Source of the DNA: JAGDVO01 sp964590075 [NCBI: uncultured Aquificales bacterium]
Lineage (GTDB): Bacteria; Thermosulfidibacterota; Thermosulfidibacteria; Thermosulfidibacterales
Direction: 5' to 3'
Assembly: GCA_964590075.1 (NCBI GenBank)
Contig: CAZPXS010000018.1
Coordinates: 1-6,578, forward strand
DNA length: 6,578 nucleotides
This document shows, in pieces, positions 1 through 5,104 of this stretch. A program made the position numbers and the translations under genes. The notes beneath the pieces were generated by a model. It saw nothing but the letters and a program-made list of their open reading frames with translations. It was not told the DNA's origin and searched no databases. Each line of letters begins with the position of its first letter. Position 1 is the first letter of the stretch.

Positions 1-376
1 GGTAGCGCCAGAGCTTTTCCCTGCGATCTATGACCTCGGTGGCCTCGGAGAGAACCTCCACCACCAGGCAGGGATTCTCCTCGTAGTGGCTGTGAGGGGG
101 CTCCCCCTGGCAGACCACCATAAGGTCGGGGTAGTAGAAGGTGCGCTCTCCCACCCGTAGCTTGACCGTTTCGGTGTAGATCCGACAACCCCGCTCCCGG
201 GCCCGGGGACGCAGGAGGGCGTACAGGTTTCCCACCAGCAGGTTGTGCGTCCGGCTCGCCCCCGCCATGGCGTAGGGGATGCCCTCGAGGAGCTCATGGC
301 GCACGGGTTGGCCCTCCTCCCAGGCCAGATACGCCTCGGCGGATAAAAGCACAAGTTTTTGGGTGGCCTCCCCCAT
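1..376 (-). CDS. Uma2 family putative endonuclease, C-terminus cut by window edge
   Basis: Reading the minus strand from the ATG at 376 gives 125 residues with no stop before the window edge. The fold signature is that of Uma2 (DUF820) proteins, a PD-(D/E)XK nuclease-like family common in Thermus, Deinococcus and cyanobacteria. Visible family motifs are the N-terminal HELLEG (residues 27-32), a THNLLVGNL helix (43-51), the strand YYPDLMVV with Asp84, and CLVVEVLSEAT with Glu107, followed by Lys121 in REKLWRY. Asp84, Glu107 and Lys121 are the likely metal and catalytic residues. Family members are usually about 180-200 residues, so roughly a third is missing. A -10-like TAGAAT sits six bases before the ATG with no Shine-Dalgarno sequence, pointing to a leaderless start. 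The cellular role of Uma2 proteins is not established, and the substrate cannot be inferred. The family assignment is fairly sure. Confidence 0.85.
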   Translation of the reverse strand, partial: MGEATQKLVLLSAEAYLAWEEGQPVRHELLEGIPYAMAGASRTHNLLVGNLYALLRPRARERGCRIYTETVKLRVGERTFYYPDLMVVCQGEPPHSHYEENPCLVVEVLSEATEVIDRREKLWRY

Positions 377-382
377 AGGGTC

Positions 383-388
383 ATTCTA
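383..388 (-). promoter_or_regulatory. -10 element (TAGAAT) of the Uma2 gene, leaderless
   Basis: On the minus strand TAGAAT is followed by six bases and then the ATG at 376, so transcription would begin at or next to the start codon. No purine-rich ribosome site lies at normal spacing. A clear -35 box was not found; the expected position falls in the palindrome at 403-419. Confidence 0.5.
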
Positions 389-402
389 GGCGGGGGCCCT
401 CC

Positions 403-419
403 CCCCAAACGCTTTGGGG
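403..419. promoter_or_regulatory. 17-bp perfect palindrome in the divergent promoter region, possible operator
   Basis: CCCCAAACGCTTTGGGG has perfect 7-bp arms around CGC. It lies between the two divergent genes and covers the -35 position expected for the Uma2 promoter. A dimeric repressor site is plausible but unproven. No T-run follows, so it is not a terminator. Confidence 0.35.
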
Positions 420-472
420 AAACCGTGGCCTTCCCCCTAGCACCCCAAGCCCCCTAGGCCCACCCTAAGGGC

Positions 473-1750
473 ATGCGGCTTCTTGTCTTTACGCTCCTTC
501 TGGGCCTCGCCTTGGGCCAGACCTACCGGGCCCTTCCCGGGGCCGACACCGGGCGGCCGGGGCTGGACCGGAGCTACGCCCTGGCCTACCCGGCGGAAAA
601 CCCGCGGGCGGTGCTCCTCCTCGTCCCCGGCCTCCTTGGGGGGAGCACCAACTTCGCCCTCCTAGCGGAACACCTTCGTCGGGAGGCACCTTGGCTCGAG
701 GTCTGGGCCTGGGAGCGGCGGGCCAACGGCCTGGAGGACCGCCGGGGCTTCCGGGCGGAGGACCCCCTCGCCTACTACCAAACCCTCCCCGAGCCCGACC
801 TCTCCCCCCTACGGGACTTCGGGCTGGAGGTCCACCTCCTGGACCTGGACCGGGCGGTGGCGGAGGCCAGGAAGCGGGCCCCCGTGGTCCTGGCGGGCCA
901 TTCCCTCGGGGCGAGCCTCGCTGCCCTCTACGCTTGGGCCCACGGGGAGAAGCTAAGGGGCCTCGTCCTCCTGGACGGGACCTTGGGCCTCATAAGCCTC
1001 TCACGGGAAGCCTTCCTCCGGGGGCAGGACACCCCCTTAGGCCGCTTCCCCGGCCTCGAGGACCTCCTCGCGGGCCGGGCGAGCCCCGTCTTCCAGCTTC
1101 CGGGGCTTGGGCCCAAGGAGCTCGCCCTGGCGGAGGCGGAGGCCTACCTGGCGGCAAAGCGGCCCGAGGAACTTGTGCCCTTGGGGCCCCACCGGGCCAC
1201 CCGGGAAGCCAAGGCCCTCCTCCGGGTGGACGACCACTACAGCCTCTTCCCCCCCTTCAGCGTGAGCGTGGGGCGGGCCTTCGCCCGGGAGGGCCTGAGC
1301 CTTTGGGGCCTCCTCCAGGGGCGGCTCGTCCTCACCGTGCGGGGGCCGAGGCTGGGGCCCATCGCCTGGCGGGACACCGGGGAGGCGACGGACCCAAGGG
1401 CCTTCCTCCGCGCCTTCGCCCGGGCGGAGACGGGGTTTTCCGAGTGGTACTTCCCCTACCGCCTCCTCCTGGAGGTGGGGGGCTATCCCCACGTGCGCCC
1501 CGACCTCGGGCCCCGGCCCCTCCCCTACCCCGTCCTTGCCCTGGGGGCGGGCCGGGGGCTCGTGCGCGAGCCGAAGGACTTCCGCCTGGGCGAGCTCTTT
1601 CCCGGGACGCCAGGGGGGGTGGAAATCCTCCCCGGCCTCACCCACCTGGACCTCCTCACGGAGCGGGAAGGGCGCACCGCCCGGGCCATCAGGGGCTATC
1701 TGGAACGCCTCCTAGACCCAGGTACGCCAGGGCCAGCCGGGCCCCCCTGA
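473..1750 (+). CDS. Secreted alpha/beta hydrolase
   Basis: This 425-residue protein begins with a signal-peptide-like stretch, MRLLVFTLLLGLALGQ, with probable cleavage around residues 15-16, so it should act outside the cytoplasmic membrane. The core is an alpha/beta hydrolase: strand and oxyanion-loop region LLLVPGLLGGS (48-58), a WERRANG segment (80-86) like the DRRGHG loop of esterases, and the nucleophile elbow GHSLG with Ser144, followed by LVLLDG (164-169). The late GLTHLDLL places His391 as the probable catalytic histidine. The acid residue cannot be fixed by eye. Between the elbow and the C-terminal histidine lies a long, roughly 180-residue lid or cap region without a recognised motif. 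The substrate is unknown; esterase, lipase or similar activity is possible. The ATG at 473 follows CACCCT-AAGGGC, only a weak version of the leaderless pattern. The last 62 bp overlap the convergent oxidoreductase gene. Confidence 0.85.
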   Translation: MRLLVFTLLLGLALGQTYRALPGADTGRPGLDRSYALAYPAENPRAVLLLVPGLLGGSTNFALLAEHLRREAPWLEVWAWERRANGLEDRRGFRAEDPLAYYQTLPEPDLSPLRDFGLEVHLLDLDRAVAEARKRAPVVLAGHSLGASLAALYAWAHGEKLRGLVLLDGTLGLISLSREAFLRGQDTPLGRFPGLEDLLAGRASPVFQLPGLGPKELALAEAEAYLAAKRPEELVPLGPHRATREAKALLRVDDHYSLFPPFSVSVGRAFAREGLSLWGLLQGRLVLTVRGPRLGPIAWRDTGEATDPRAFLRAFARAETGFSEWYFPYRLLLEVGGYPHVRPDLGPRPLPYPVLALGAGRGLVREPKDFRLGELFPGTPGGVEILPGLTHLDLLTEREGRTARAIRGYLERLLDPGTPGPAGPP

Positions 1751-3059
1751 GGCCGGAAAGCGCAACGGCGGGGATCCCCTGCCCCGGGAAGACGCCCTCC
1801 CCCACCCGGAAGACGTTCGGGAGAAGGCGCACCCGGGGGAAGCGGAAGGGGTGGGTCTGGGGGATGCCCCCCACCCAGGCCCGGCCGGCGAAGCGGAGGT
1901 AGGTCCTGGGGGTGGCGGCGAAGAGGAGGGAGGCCTCCCGGAGGCCGGGGAGGAGGGCCTCGCCCAAAGCGAGGGCCTTTTCCAGGAAGCGGGCCTTGGC
2001 CTCCCGGTAGTCCTCCCGGGGAAGGGCGAGCCAAGGGGCTATGGGCACGTGGAAGGAAAGGGTGAAGAGGGTCCTTTCCCCCTCGGGGCGCAGGGAGAGG
2101 AAGGCGAAGGGCCGCTCCCTTGCGTTTTGCCGGTAGTAGGGGGGCGGCTCGGCCCACGGGAGGACGCCGTAGACCACAAAGGCCCCCCAGCCGTCCCGGG
2201 GCGCCCGCCCGGGTAGGCCCAGGAGGGGCTCGGGGGGGACGTTGAGGAGAAAGACGTCCCCCGCCACCACCTCCCTTTCCCCCCGCTTCCGCCCGCCGTG
2301 AACCACCTCCACCCCATGGGCCCGCCCCTCCCGGTGGAGGAGGCGCACCGCCCTCGCCTTGTAGCGCACCTCGAGGCCCTCCGCCAGGGCCTCGGCCAGG
2401 AGGCCCATGCGGGGGGGCAGGGCCGCCCCCAGGTGGGGCAGGTCCAAGGCGAGGGCGGCGTAGAGGGCGTAGGGGTTTTCCGTCTGGGCGGTGATGAGGA
2501 GCTGCGCCCTCAGGAAGCGGCGGAAATGGGGGTCCTCGGGGGATCGGGCCAGGACGGGGAGGAAGAGCTCGGGGAGGAGGGGAAGGAGGGCGGGAAGGCG
2601 CCCCCAAAGCGCCCTCCACTCCTCCCCCTCCGGGGGCCAGGGGAGGCTTGGGGCCAGGGCGAGAAGCCGCTCCGCCCGCTCCCCTTGCCAGTCCCAAAAG
2701 GGGAGGACCCGGGGCCCGAAGAAGTCCCGCTCTGCCTCCCGCTCCGCCTCCCGCCCCACGGGCCGCACCAGGCGCCCCCGGGGCAGGAGGACCTCCAGGA
2801 GGGGGAAGCCCGGGGGCAAGGGGGAAAAGGGCAAGCGTAGGCCCAAAAGGGCCAGGGCCCGCCCCAGGGGGGCCTCGGGCCTCAGACCCGTGAGGAGGGT
2901 GGCCCCCGCCTCAAAATGGAAGCCCTTGTGGAAGAAGCTCCCCGCAAGACCCCCGGGGTAGGTGTGGGCCTCCAGGACCACCACCTCGAGGCCCGCCCGC
3001 CTCAGGGCCCTCGCCGCCACCAAGCCGCCGATGCCCGCGCCCACCACCACCGCCCGCAC
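1689..3059 (-). CDS. CrtI/CrtD/CrtISO-type FAD-dependent oxidoreductase (phytoene desaturase family)
   Basis: This amine-oxidase/phytoene-desaturase family flavoprotein probably binds FAD and desaturates, isomerises or otherwise oxidises an isoprenoid. The N-terminus is a classic dinucleotide fold: GAGIGG (residues 7-12), the acid Glu30 ending strand two, then HTYPGGLAGSF (32-42), typical of carotenoid desaturases. Near the C-terminus VGEGVFPGQGIPAVALSG (419-436) is the family's FAD-binding signature. I place the start at the GTG at 3059 (456 residues), because TAGGCT precedes it by seven bases and the glycine loop is then at the usual distance. An in-frame TTG at 3092 would add 11 residues unlike the family's N-terminus. 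The TGA stop lies inside the end of the convergent hydrolase gene. No phytoene synthase or other carotenoid gene is visible here, so the substrate is open: carotenoid desaturase, cis-trans isomerase and retinol-saturase-like activity are all possible. Confidence 0.85.
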   Translation of the reverse strand: MRAVVVGAGIGGLVAARALRRAGLEVVVLEAHTYPGGLAGSFFHKGFHFEAGATLLTGLRPEAPLGRALALLGLRLPFSPLPPGFPLLEVLLPRGRLVRPVGREAEREAERDFFGPRVLPFWDWQGERAERLLALAPSLPWPPEGEEWRALWGRLPALLPLLPELFLPVLARSPEDPHFRRFLRAQLLITAQTENPYALYAALALDLPHLGAALPPRMGLLAEALAEGLEVRYKARAVRLLHREGRAHGVEVVHGGRKRGEREVVAGDVFLLNVPPEPLLGLPGRAPRDGWGAFVVYGVLPWAEPPPYYRQNARERPFAFLSLRPEGERTLFTLSFHVPIAPWLALPREDYREAKARFLEKALALGEALLPGLREASLLFAATPRTYLRFAGRAWVGGIPQTHPFRFPRVRLLPNVFRVGEGVFPGQGIPAVALSGLRGARLALAYLGLGGVPDSP

Positions 3060-3066
3060 GCCCCCT

Positions 3067-3072
3067 AGCCTA
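3067..3072 (-). promoter_or_regulatory. -10 element (TAGGCT) of the FAD oxidoreductase gene, leaderless
   Basis: TAGGCT on the minus strand is followed by AGGGGGC and then GTG at 3059. This spacing is that of a leaderless start and is the main reason for choosing the GTG over the upstream TTG at 3092. No convincing -35 box was seen. Confidence 0.45.
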
Positions 3073-3090
3073 GAAGACGCCCCCTCCCCC

Positions 3091-3107
3091 AACCTTTGCC
3101 CCGGCTA
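3091..3107 (+). repeat. Promoter-like repeat, copy 1 (AACCTTTGCCCCGGCTA)
   Basis: This 17-base stretch matches 3933-3949 at 15 of 17 positions. Here it leads directly into the TATACT -10 box of the HEPN gene. It may be a conserved upstream promoter or regulator-binding cassette. Confidence 0.35.
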
Positions 3108-3111
3108 TACT
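3106..3111 (+). promoter_or_regulatory. -10 element (TATACT) of the HEPN/MNT operon, leaderless
   Basis: TATACT is the best -10 match in the window. It is followed by GGGAGGG and then the GTG at 3119, the spacing expected when the transcript begins at the start codon. The GGGAGGG is purine-rich but ends directly against the GTG, too close for normal Shine-Dalgarno use. Confidence 0.6.
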
Positions 3112-3118
3112 GGGAGGG

Positions 3119-3499
3119 GTGCGGCAAGAGGCGGCCTACCTCATGGCCCAGGCGCGGGAGGACCTGATCACAGCAGAAGCCCTCCTAAAAAGCGGGCGGT
3201 ACTACGCGGCGGCCTTTTTCGCCCAACAGACGGCGGAAAAGGCCCTCAAAGCCCTCTACCTGGAAAGGCTCAGGACCCTGCCCCGCACCCACGACCTCCT
3301 CGCCTTGGCCGAGGCGTTAGGGGCGCCGGGGCCGGTCACGGAGGCCGCCCGCCTCCTCACCCCGGACTACACGGTAAGCCGCTACCCGGATGCGGCGGGG
3401 ACCCTTCCCGCCCGGCTCTACGGAAAGCCCCAGGCGGAAGCCCGCCTGAAGGCGGCCCAAGAGGTGGTGCGATGGGTGGAAGCGAACTTGAACCCCTGA
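3119..3499 (+). CDS. HEPN domain protein, probable toxin of a HEPN/MNT pair
   Basis: The 126-residue, all-helical protein fits HEPN family PF05168. The first helix carries AQAREDLITAEALL (10-23), followed by the hallmark GRYYAAAFFAQQTAEKALKA (26-45) and LPRTHDLLALAE (54-65). In HEPN ribonucleases an R-x4-6-H motif forms the active site; here Arg52 and His58 give R-x5-H. HEPN proteins of such pairs cut RNA or inhibit growth and are silenced by the partner nucleotidyltransferase, in studied HepT/MntA systems by AMPylation of a tyrosine in R-x4-H-x-Y. That tyrosine is absent here (HDL follows), so modification, if any, would be elsewhere, for example Tyr47 or the Tyr28-Tyr29 pair. The GTG start is set by the TATACT box seven bases upstream. 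The 3' end overlaps the MNT gene by 28 bp, indicating co-translation. Toxicity itself is inferred. Confidence 0.85.
   Translation: MRQEAAYLMAQAREDLITAEALLKSGRYYAAAFFAQQTAEKALKALYLERLRTLPRTHDLLALAEALGAPGPVTEAARLLTPDYTVSRYPDAAGTLPARLYGKPQAEARLKAAQEVVRWVEANLNP
3461..3467 (+). promoter_or_regulatory. Shine-Dalgarno site of the MNT gene (inside the HEPN gene)
   Basis: GAGGTGG lies six bases (counted from GAGGT) before the ATG at 3472 and pairs well with the 16S tail. It decides the ATG start over the in-frame TTG at 3508, whose upstream AAGGA is closer and weaker. Confidence 0.6.
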
Positions 3500-3822
3500 A
3501 GGAAACCTTGGCCCGGGCTCCCCTGCCCATCGCCCTGGCCCTCCTCTTCGGCTCCCGCGCCCGGGGCGAAGCTCTGGAGGAGAGCGACTACGACCTCCTC
3601 ATCGTCTCCCCCGCCTTCCGGGGGATGCCCTATTTGGAGCGGCTCCTTCTCCTGCACCGCATCCTTCCCCTGCGCCACGTGGACTACGTGGCCCTCACCC
3701 CCGAGGAGTGGGCCCTCCGCCGTGAGGAGATCGGGGTGGTGGGGGAGGCGGCGCGGGAGGGGATCGTGCTCCTAGAAAACCCTTCCCTGCTACGTTTTCC
3801 GGATACTGCAGGGCTAAGGTGA
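3472..3822 (+). CDS. MNT-type nucleotidyltransferase, probable antitoxin of the HEPN/MNT pair
   Basis: This 116-residue minimal nucleotidyltransferase has all the core residues: FGSRARGEA (26-34) with Gly27-Ser28, then ten residues to Asp39 in SDYDLLIV (Asp39 and Asp41, two metal ligands), and a third acid at Asp71 in HVDYVAL. The layout is the GS-x10-DxD...D pattern of the DNA polymerase-beta superfamily MNT group, and the length is normal. In related MntA antitoxins the enzyme transfers AMP from ATP to the HEPN toxin, and an intact triad suggests this one is active. A good GAGGTG ribosome site inside the HEPN gene supports the ATG at 3472. Its TGA overlaps a GTG that begins the deleted epimerase remnant. 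The tail after about residue 85, EIGVVGEAAREGIVLLE, is also typical of the family. Function as antitoxin is inferred from the partner gene. Confidence 0.85.
   Translation: MGGSELEPLKETLARAPLPIALALLFGSRARGEALEESDYDLLIVSPAFRGMPYLERLLLLHRILPLRHVDYVALTPEEWALRREEIGVVGEAAREGIVLLENPSLLRFPDTAGLR
3815..3820 (+). promoter_or_regulatory. Possible -10 (TAAGGT) of the epimerase remnant
   Basis: TAAGGT is followed by GAAGGGC and a GTG at 3828, the same spacing as the other leaderless starts in the window. It overlaps the last codons of the MNT gene. If active, it would now transcribe only a remnant. Confidence 0.3.
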
Positions 3823-3934
3823 AGGGCGTGCGGGTCCTGGTCACGGGCGCCACGGGGTACGTGGCTGAAGCCGCGCCCGCATCTTCAGCCACCGGGCGCG
3901 GGCCATCTATCGGGAGGCGGAAAGGTCCCCCTAG
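3819..3934 (+). pseudogene. Internally deleted NAD(P)-dependent epimerase/SDR remnant
   Basis: The segment opens with GTG at 3819 (overlapping the MNT stop) or at 3828, and encodes VRVLVTGATGYV, the start of an atypical SDR or NAD(P)H-binding epimerase (YbjT/COG0702-like). Instead of the expected second glycine-rich turn and some 250 further residues, the frame runs into unrelated sequence. From about 3869 a different frame reads IFSHRARAIYREAER before a TAG at 3932, which resembles the C-terminal helix of the same family. The simplest reading is that the start and end of one gene survive while the middle was lost with a frameshift. An inverted repeat (3861-3892) sits near the junction. The N-terminal assignment is strong and the C-terminal one moderate. 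A random short open frame is the alternative. The frame entered from the start runs on to 4139, but only as a shadow of the next gene. Confidence 0.55.
3861..3892. repeat. Perfect 10-bp inverted repeat near the remnant's junction
   Basis: Arms GTGGCTGAAG and CTTCAGCCAC flank a 12-base GC-rich spacer. No T-run follows on either strand, so it does not look like an intrinsic terminator. It lies where the N-terminal and C-terminal parts of the epimerase remnant meet. Confidence 0.5.
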
Positions 3935-3949
3935 CCTTTGCCCAGGCTA
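3933..3949 (+). repeat. Promoter-like repeat, copy 2 (AGCCTTTGCCCAGGCTA)
   Basis: This matches 3091-3107 at 15 of 17 bases. It includes a 6-bp inverted repeat, TAGCCT at 3932-3937 and AGGCTA at 3944-3949. Here the TATACT -10 of copy 1 is replaced by a TACAGA-like run, so its own promoter function may be lost or altered. Confidence 0.3.
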
Positions 3950-3972
3950 CAGAGGTCTTGCCGCCCCTCCCC

Positions 3973-3978
3973 TAGCCT
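3973..3978 (+). promoter_or_regulatory. -10 element (TAGCCT) of the SDR-to-uvsE operon, leaderless
   Basis: TAGCCT is followed by TAGGGC and the ATG at 3985, giving a leaderless transcript. No Shine-Dalgarno sequence precedes the ATG, although the three later genes of the operon all have one. No clear -35 was seen. Confidence 0.5.
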
Positions 3979-3984
3979 TAGGGC

Positions 3985-4608
3985 ATGCGGGTTTTGGTGC
4001 TGGGCGCCACGGGAGGCCTGGGAAGCGCTTTGGCGCGTGCGCTGAAGGGCCACGAGCTTCTCCTTTCCGGGCGGAGGGCGGGGGCGCTTCGGGAGCTCGC
4101 CGAGGAGCTTGGGGCCAAAGCCCTCCCCGCCGACCTTGAAGACCCCCTCGAGGCCCAAGCCCTCCTGGAGGAGGCTGGGCCCCTGGACCTCCTCCTCCAC
4201 GCCGTGGGGATGGCGGGGCGGGCCCCCGTGCGGGAACTGGGGCGGGACCCCCTGGAGGGGATGCTCGCCGCCCACCTCCTCACCGCCCACCACGCCCTAA
4301 AGTACGCCCGCTTCCGCCCCGGGGCGCGGGCCGTCTTCTTCGGGGCGTACCCCCCGTACGTCCAGGTGCCGGGCTTCGCCGCTTACGCCGCCGCCAAGGG
4401 GGCCCTGGAGGCCTACCTGGGGGCGGCGAGGCGGGAGCTTCGGCGGGAGGGGGTGCACCTGGTCCTGGTGCGGCTTCCCGCCGTGGCCACGGGGCTCTGG
4501 GCCCCCTTAGGGGGCCCGCCCAAGGGGGCGCTCGCCCCGGAGGAGGCGGCAAGGCGGGTCCTCTCGGAGGTCCTGGCGGAGCCCCCGCCCGAGACCCTGG
4601 AGGTCTGA
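3985..4608 (+). CDS. Short-chain dehydrogenase/reductase (SDR) with atypical active site
   Basis: This 207-residue classical-type SDR is somewhat shorter than the usual 250. The cofactor loop is GATGGLGS (7-14), Arg30-Arg31 after strand two suggests NADPH preference, and Asp50 in LPADLED fits the adenine contact. HAVG (72-75) stands in for the usual NAG motif. Tyr134 and Lys138 in YAAAK form the active-site pair, but the position 13 residues before the tyrosine, normally the catalytic serine, is Ala121 (FFGAYPP). Activity may therefore be weak, use a different mechanism, or be replaced by a binding role. The substrate is unknown. The gene is the first of a four-gene operon: a GTG start lies one base after its stop. 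The ATG start is supported by TAGCCT six bases upstream. Its first 40 bp resemble the epimerase remnant just upstream, as expected for the shared Rossmann motif. Confidence 0.85.
   Translation: MRVLVLGATGGLGSALARALKGHELLLSGRRAGALRELAEELGAKALPADLEDPLEAQALLEEAGPLDLLLHAVGMAGRAPVRELGRDPLEGMLAAHLLTAHHALKYARFRPGARAVFFGAYPPYVQVPGFAAYAAAKGALEAYLGAARRELRREGVHLVLVRLPAVATGLWAPLGGPPKGALAPEEAARRVLSEVLAEPPPETLEV
4599..4604 (+). promoter_or_regulatory. Shine-Dalgarno site of the flavin reductase-like gene
   Basis: GGAGGT formed by the last codons of the SDR gene lies five bases before the GTG at 4610 and fixes that start, which is otherwise only a GTG one base after a stop codon. Confidence 0.65.
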
Positions 4609-4609
4609 G

Positions 4610-5104
4610 GTGAGCGCCTACCGCGCCCACTTCTACCCCATGCGCCTCGCCCTGCTCGCCGTGGGGGAGAACTTCATGCCCATGGCCTGGTGGACCCCCG
4701 TGTCCAAGACGCCCTTCCGCTTCCTCCTGGCGGTGGACCGGATGAACCACACCCTGAGCCTCCTCCGGGAGCTGGGGGAGGGGGCCCTCTGCTTCCTGCC
4801 TTGGGAGGAGCGGGGCTGGGTGGTGCGGGCGGGGTACCTCTCGGGAAGGAGGGTGCGCAAGGCGGAAAAGCTCGGGGTGGCCCTGCGGCCCGCCCGGGCC
4901 CTGGCCCACACCCTCGTCCCCGAAAAGGCGGCGGCGGTGTTTGAGCTCAAGGTGGCGGAGTGGCCCACGGACGGGGACCACGCCCTCTTCCTAGGGGACG
5001 TGGTCCACGCAGAAGGGAGCCCGGAGGGCAAGCGCCGCCCCATCCTCTTCCTGGGCTTCCGGGACTTCGCCACCCTGGGAGAAACCTGGAGGTTCCGCAA
5101 ATGA
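4610..5104 (+). CDS. Flavin reductase-like FMN-binding protein
   Basis: This 164-residue cytoplasmic protein matches the flavin reductase-like split-barrel family (PF01613). The N-terminal [12 protein letters not shown] (9-19) leads to [20 protein letters not shown] (23-42), the FMN-phosphate-binding region, then the RMNHTLSLL helix (44-52) and a late [16 protein letters not shown] (121-136), which matches the family's DGDHTLFIGEV signature. Members bind FMN and either reduce flavin with NAD(P)H or act as flavoproteins of unknown substrate; the specific reaction cannot be read here. The GTG start has a GGAGGT ribosome site five bases upstream and sits one base after the SDR stop. Its TGA overlaps the ATG of the next gene, so translation is probably coupled. 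The company of an SDR suggests a redox step, perhaps with the SDR supplying or using NAD(P)H, but this is inference. Confidence 0.85.
   Translation: MSAYRAHFYPMRLALLAVGENFMPMAWWTPVSKTPFRFLLAVDRMNHTLSLLRELGEGALCFLPWEERGWVVRAGYLSGRRVRKAEKLGVALRPARALAHTLVPEKAAAVFELKVAEWPTDGDHALFLGDVVHAEGSPEGKRRPILFLGFRDFATLGETWRFRK

Noticed and set aside
28-408. 126-residue minus-strand open frame over the Uma2 gene
   Set aside because: Its product is Arg/Pro/Ser-rich with no family signal; the neighbouring frame on the same strand carries clear Uma2 motifs and a leaderless start at 376.
691-1902. 403-residue plus-strand open frame
   Set aside because: Gly/Pro/Arg-rich shadow of the hydrolase in another frame, caused by high GC and scarce stop codons; no domain signal.
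1696-2697. Long minus- and plus-strand frames inside the FAD oxidoreductase
   Set aside because: Low-complexity Gly/Pro/Arg or Glu/Gly proteins; the oxidoreductase frame has intact FAD motifs at both ends.
2962-3471. N-terminal extension of the MNT frame back to 2962
   Set aside because: The open frame runs upstream only by chance through the promoter region and HEPN gene; the ATG at 3472 with its GAGGTG site gives a normal-length MNT protein.
3819-4139. 106-residue open frame as an intact gene
   Set aside because: Only the first dozen residues look like an epimerase; the rest is out-of-frame sequence running over the SDR start.
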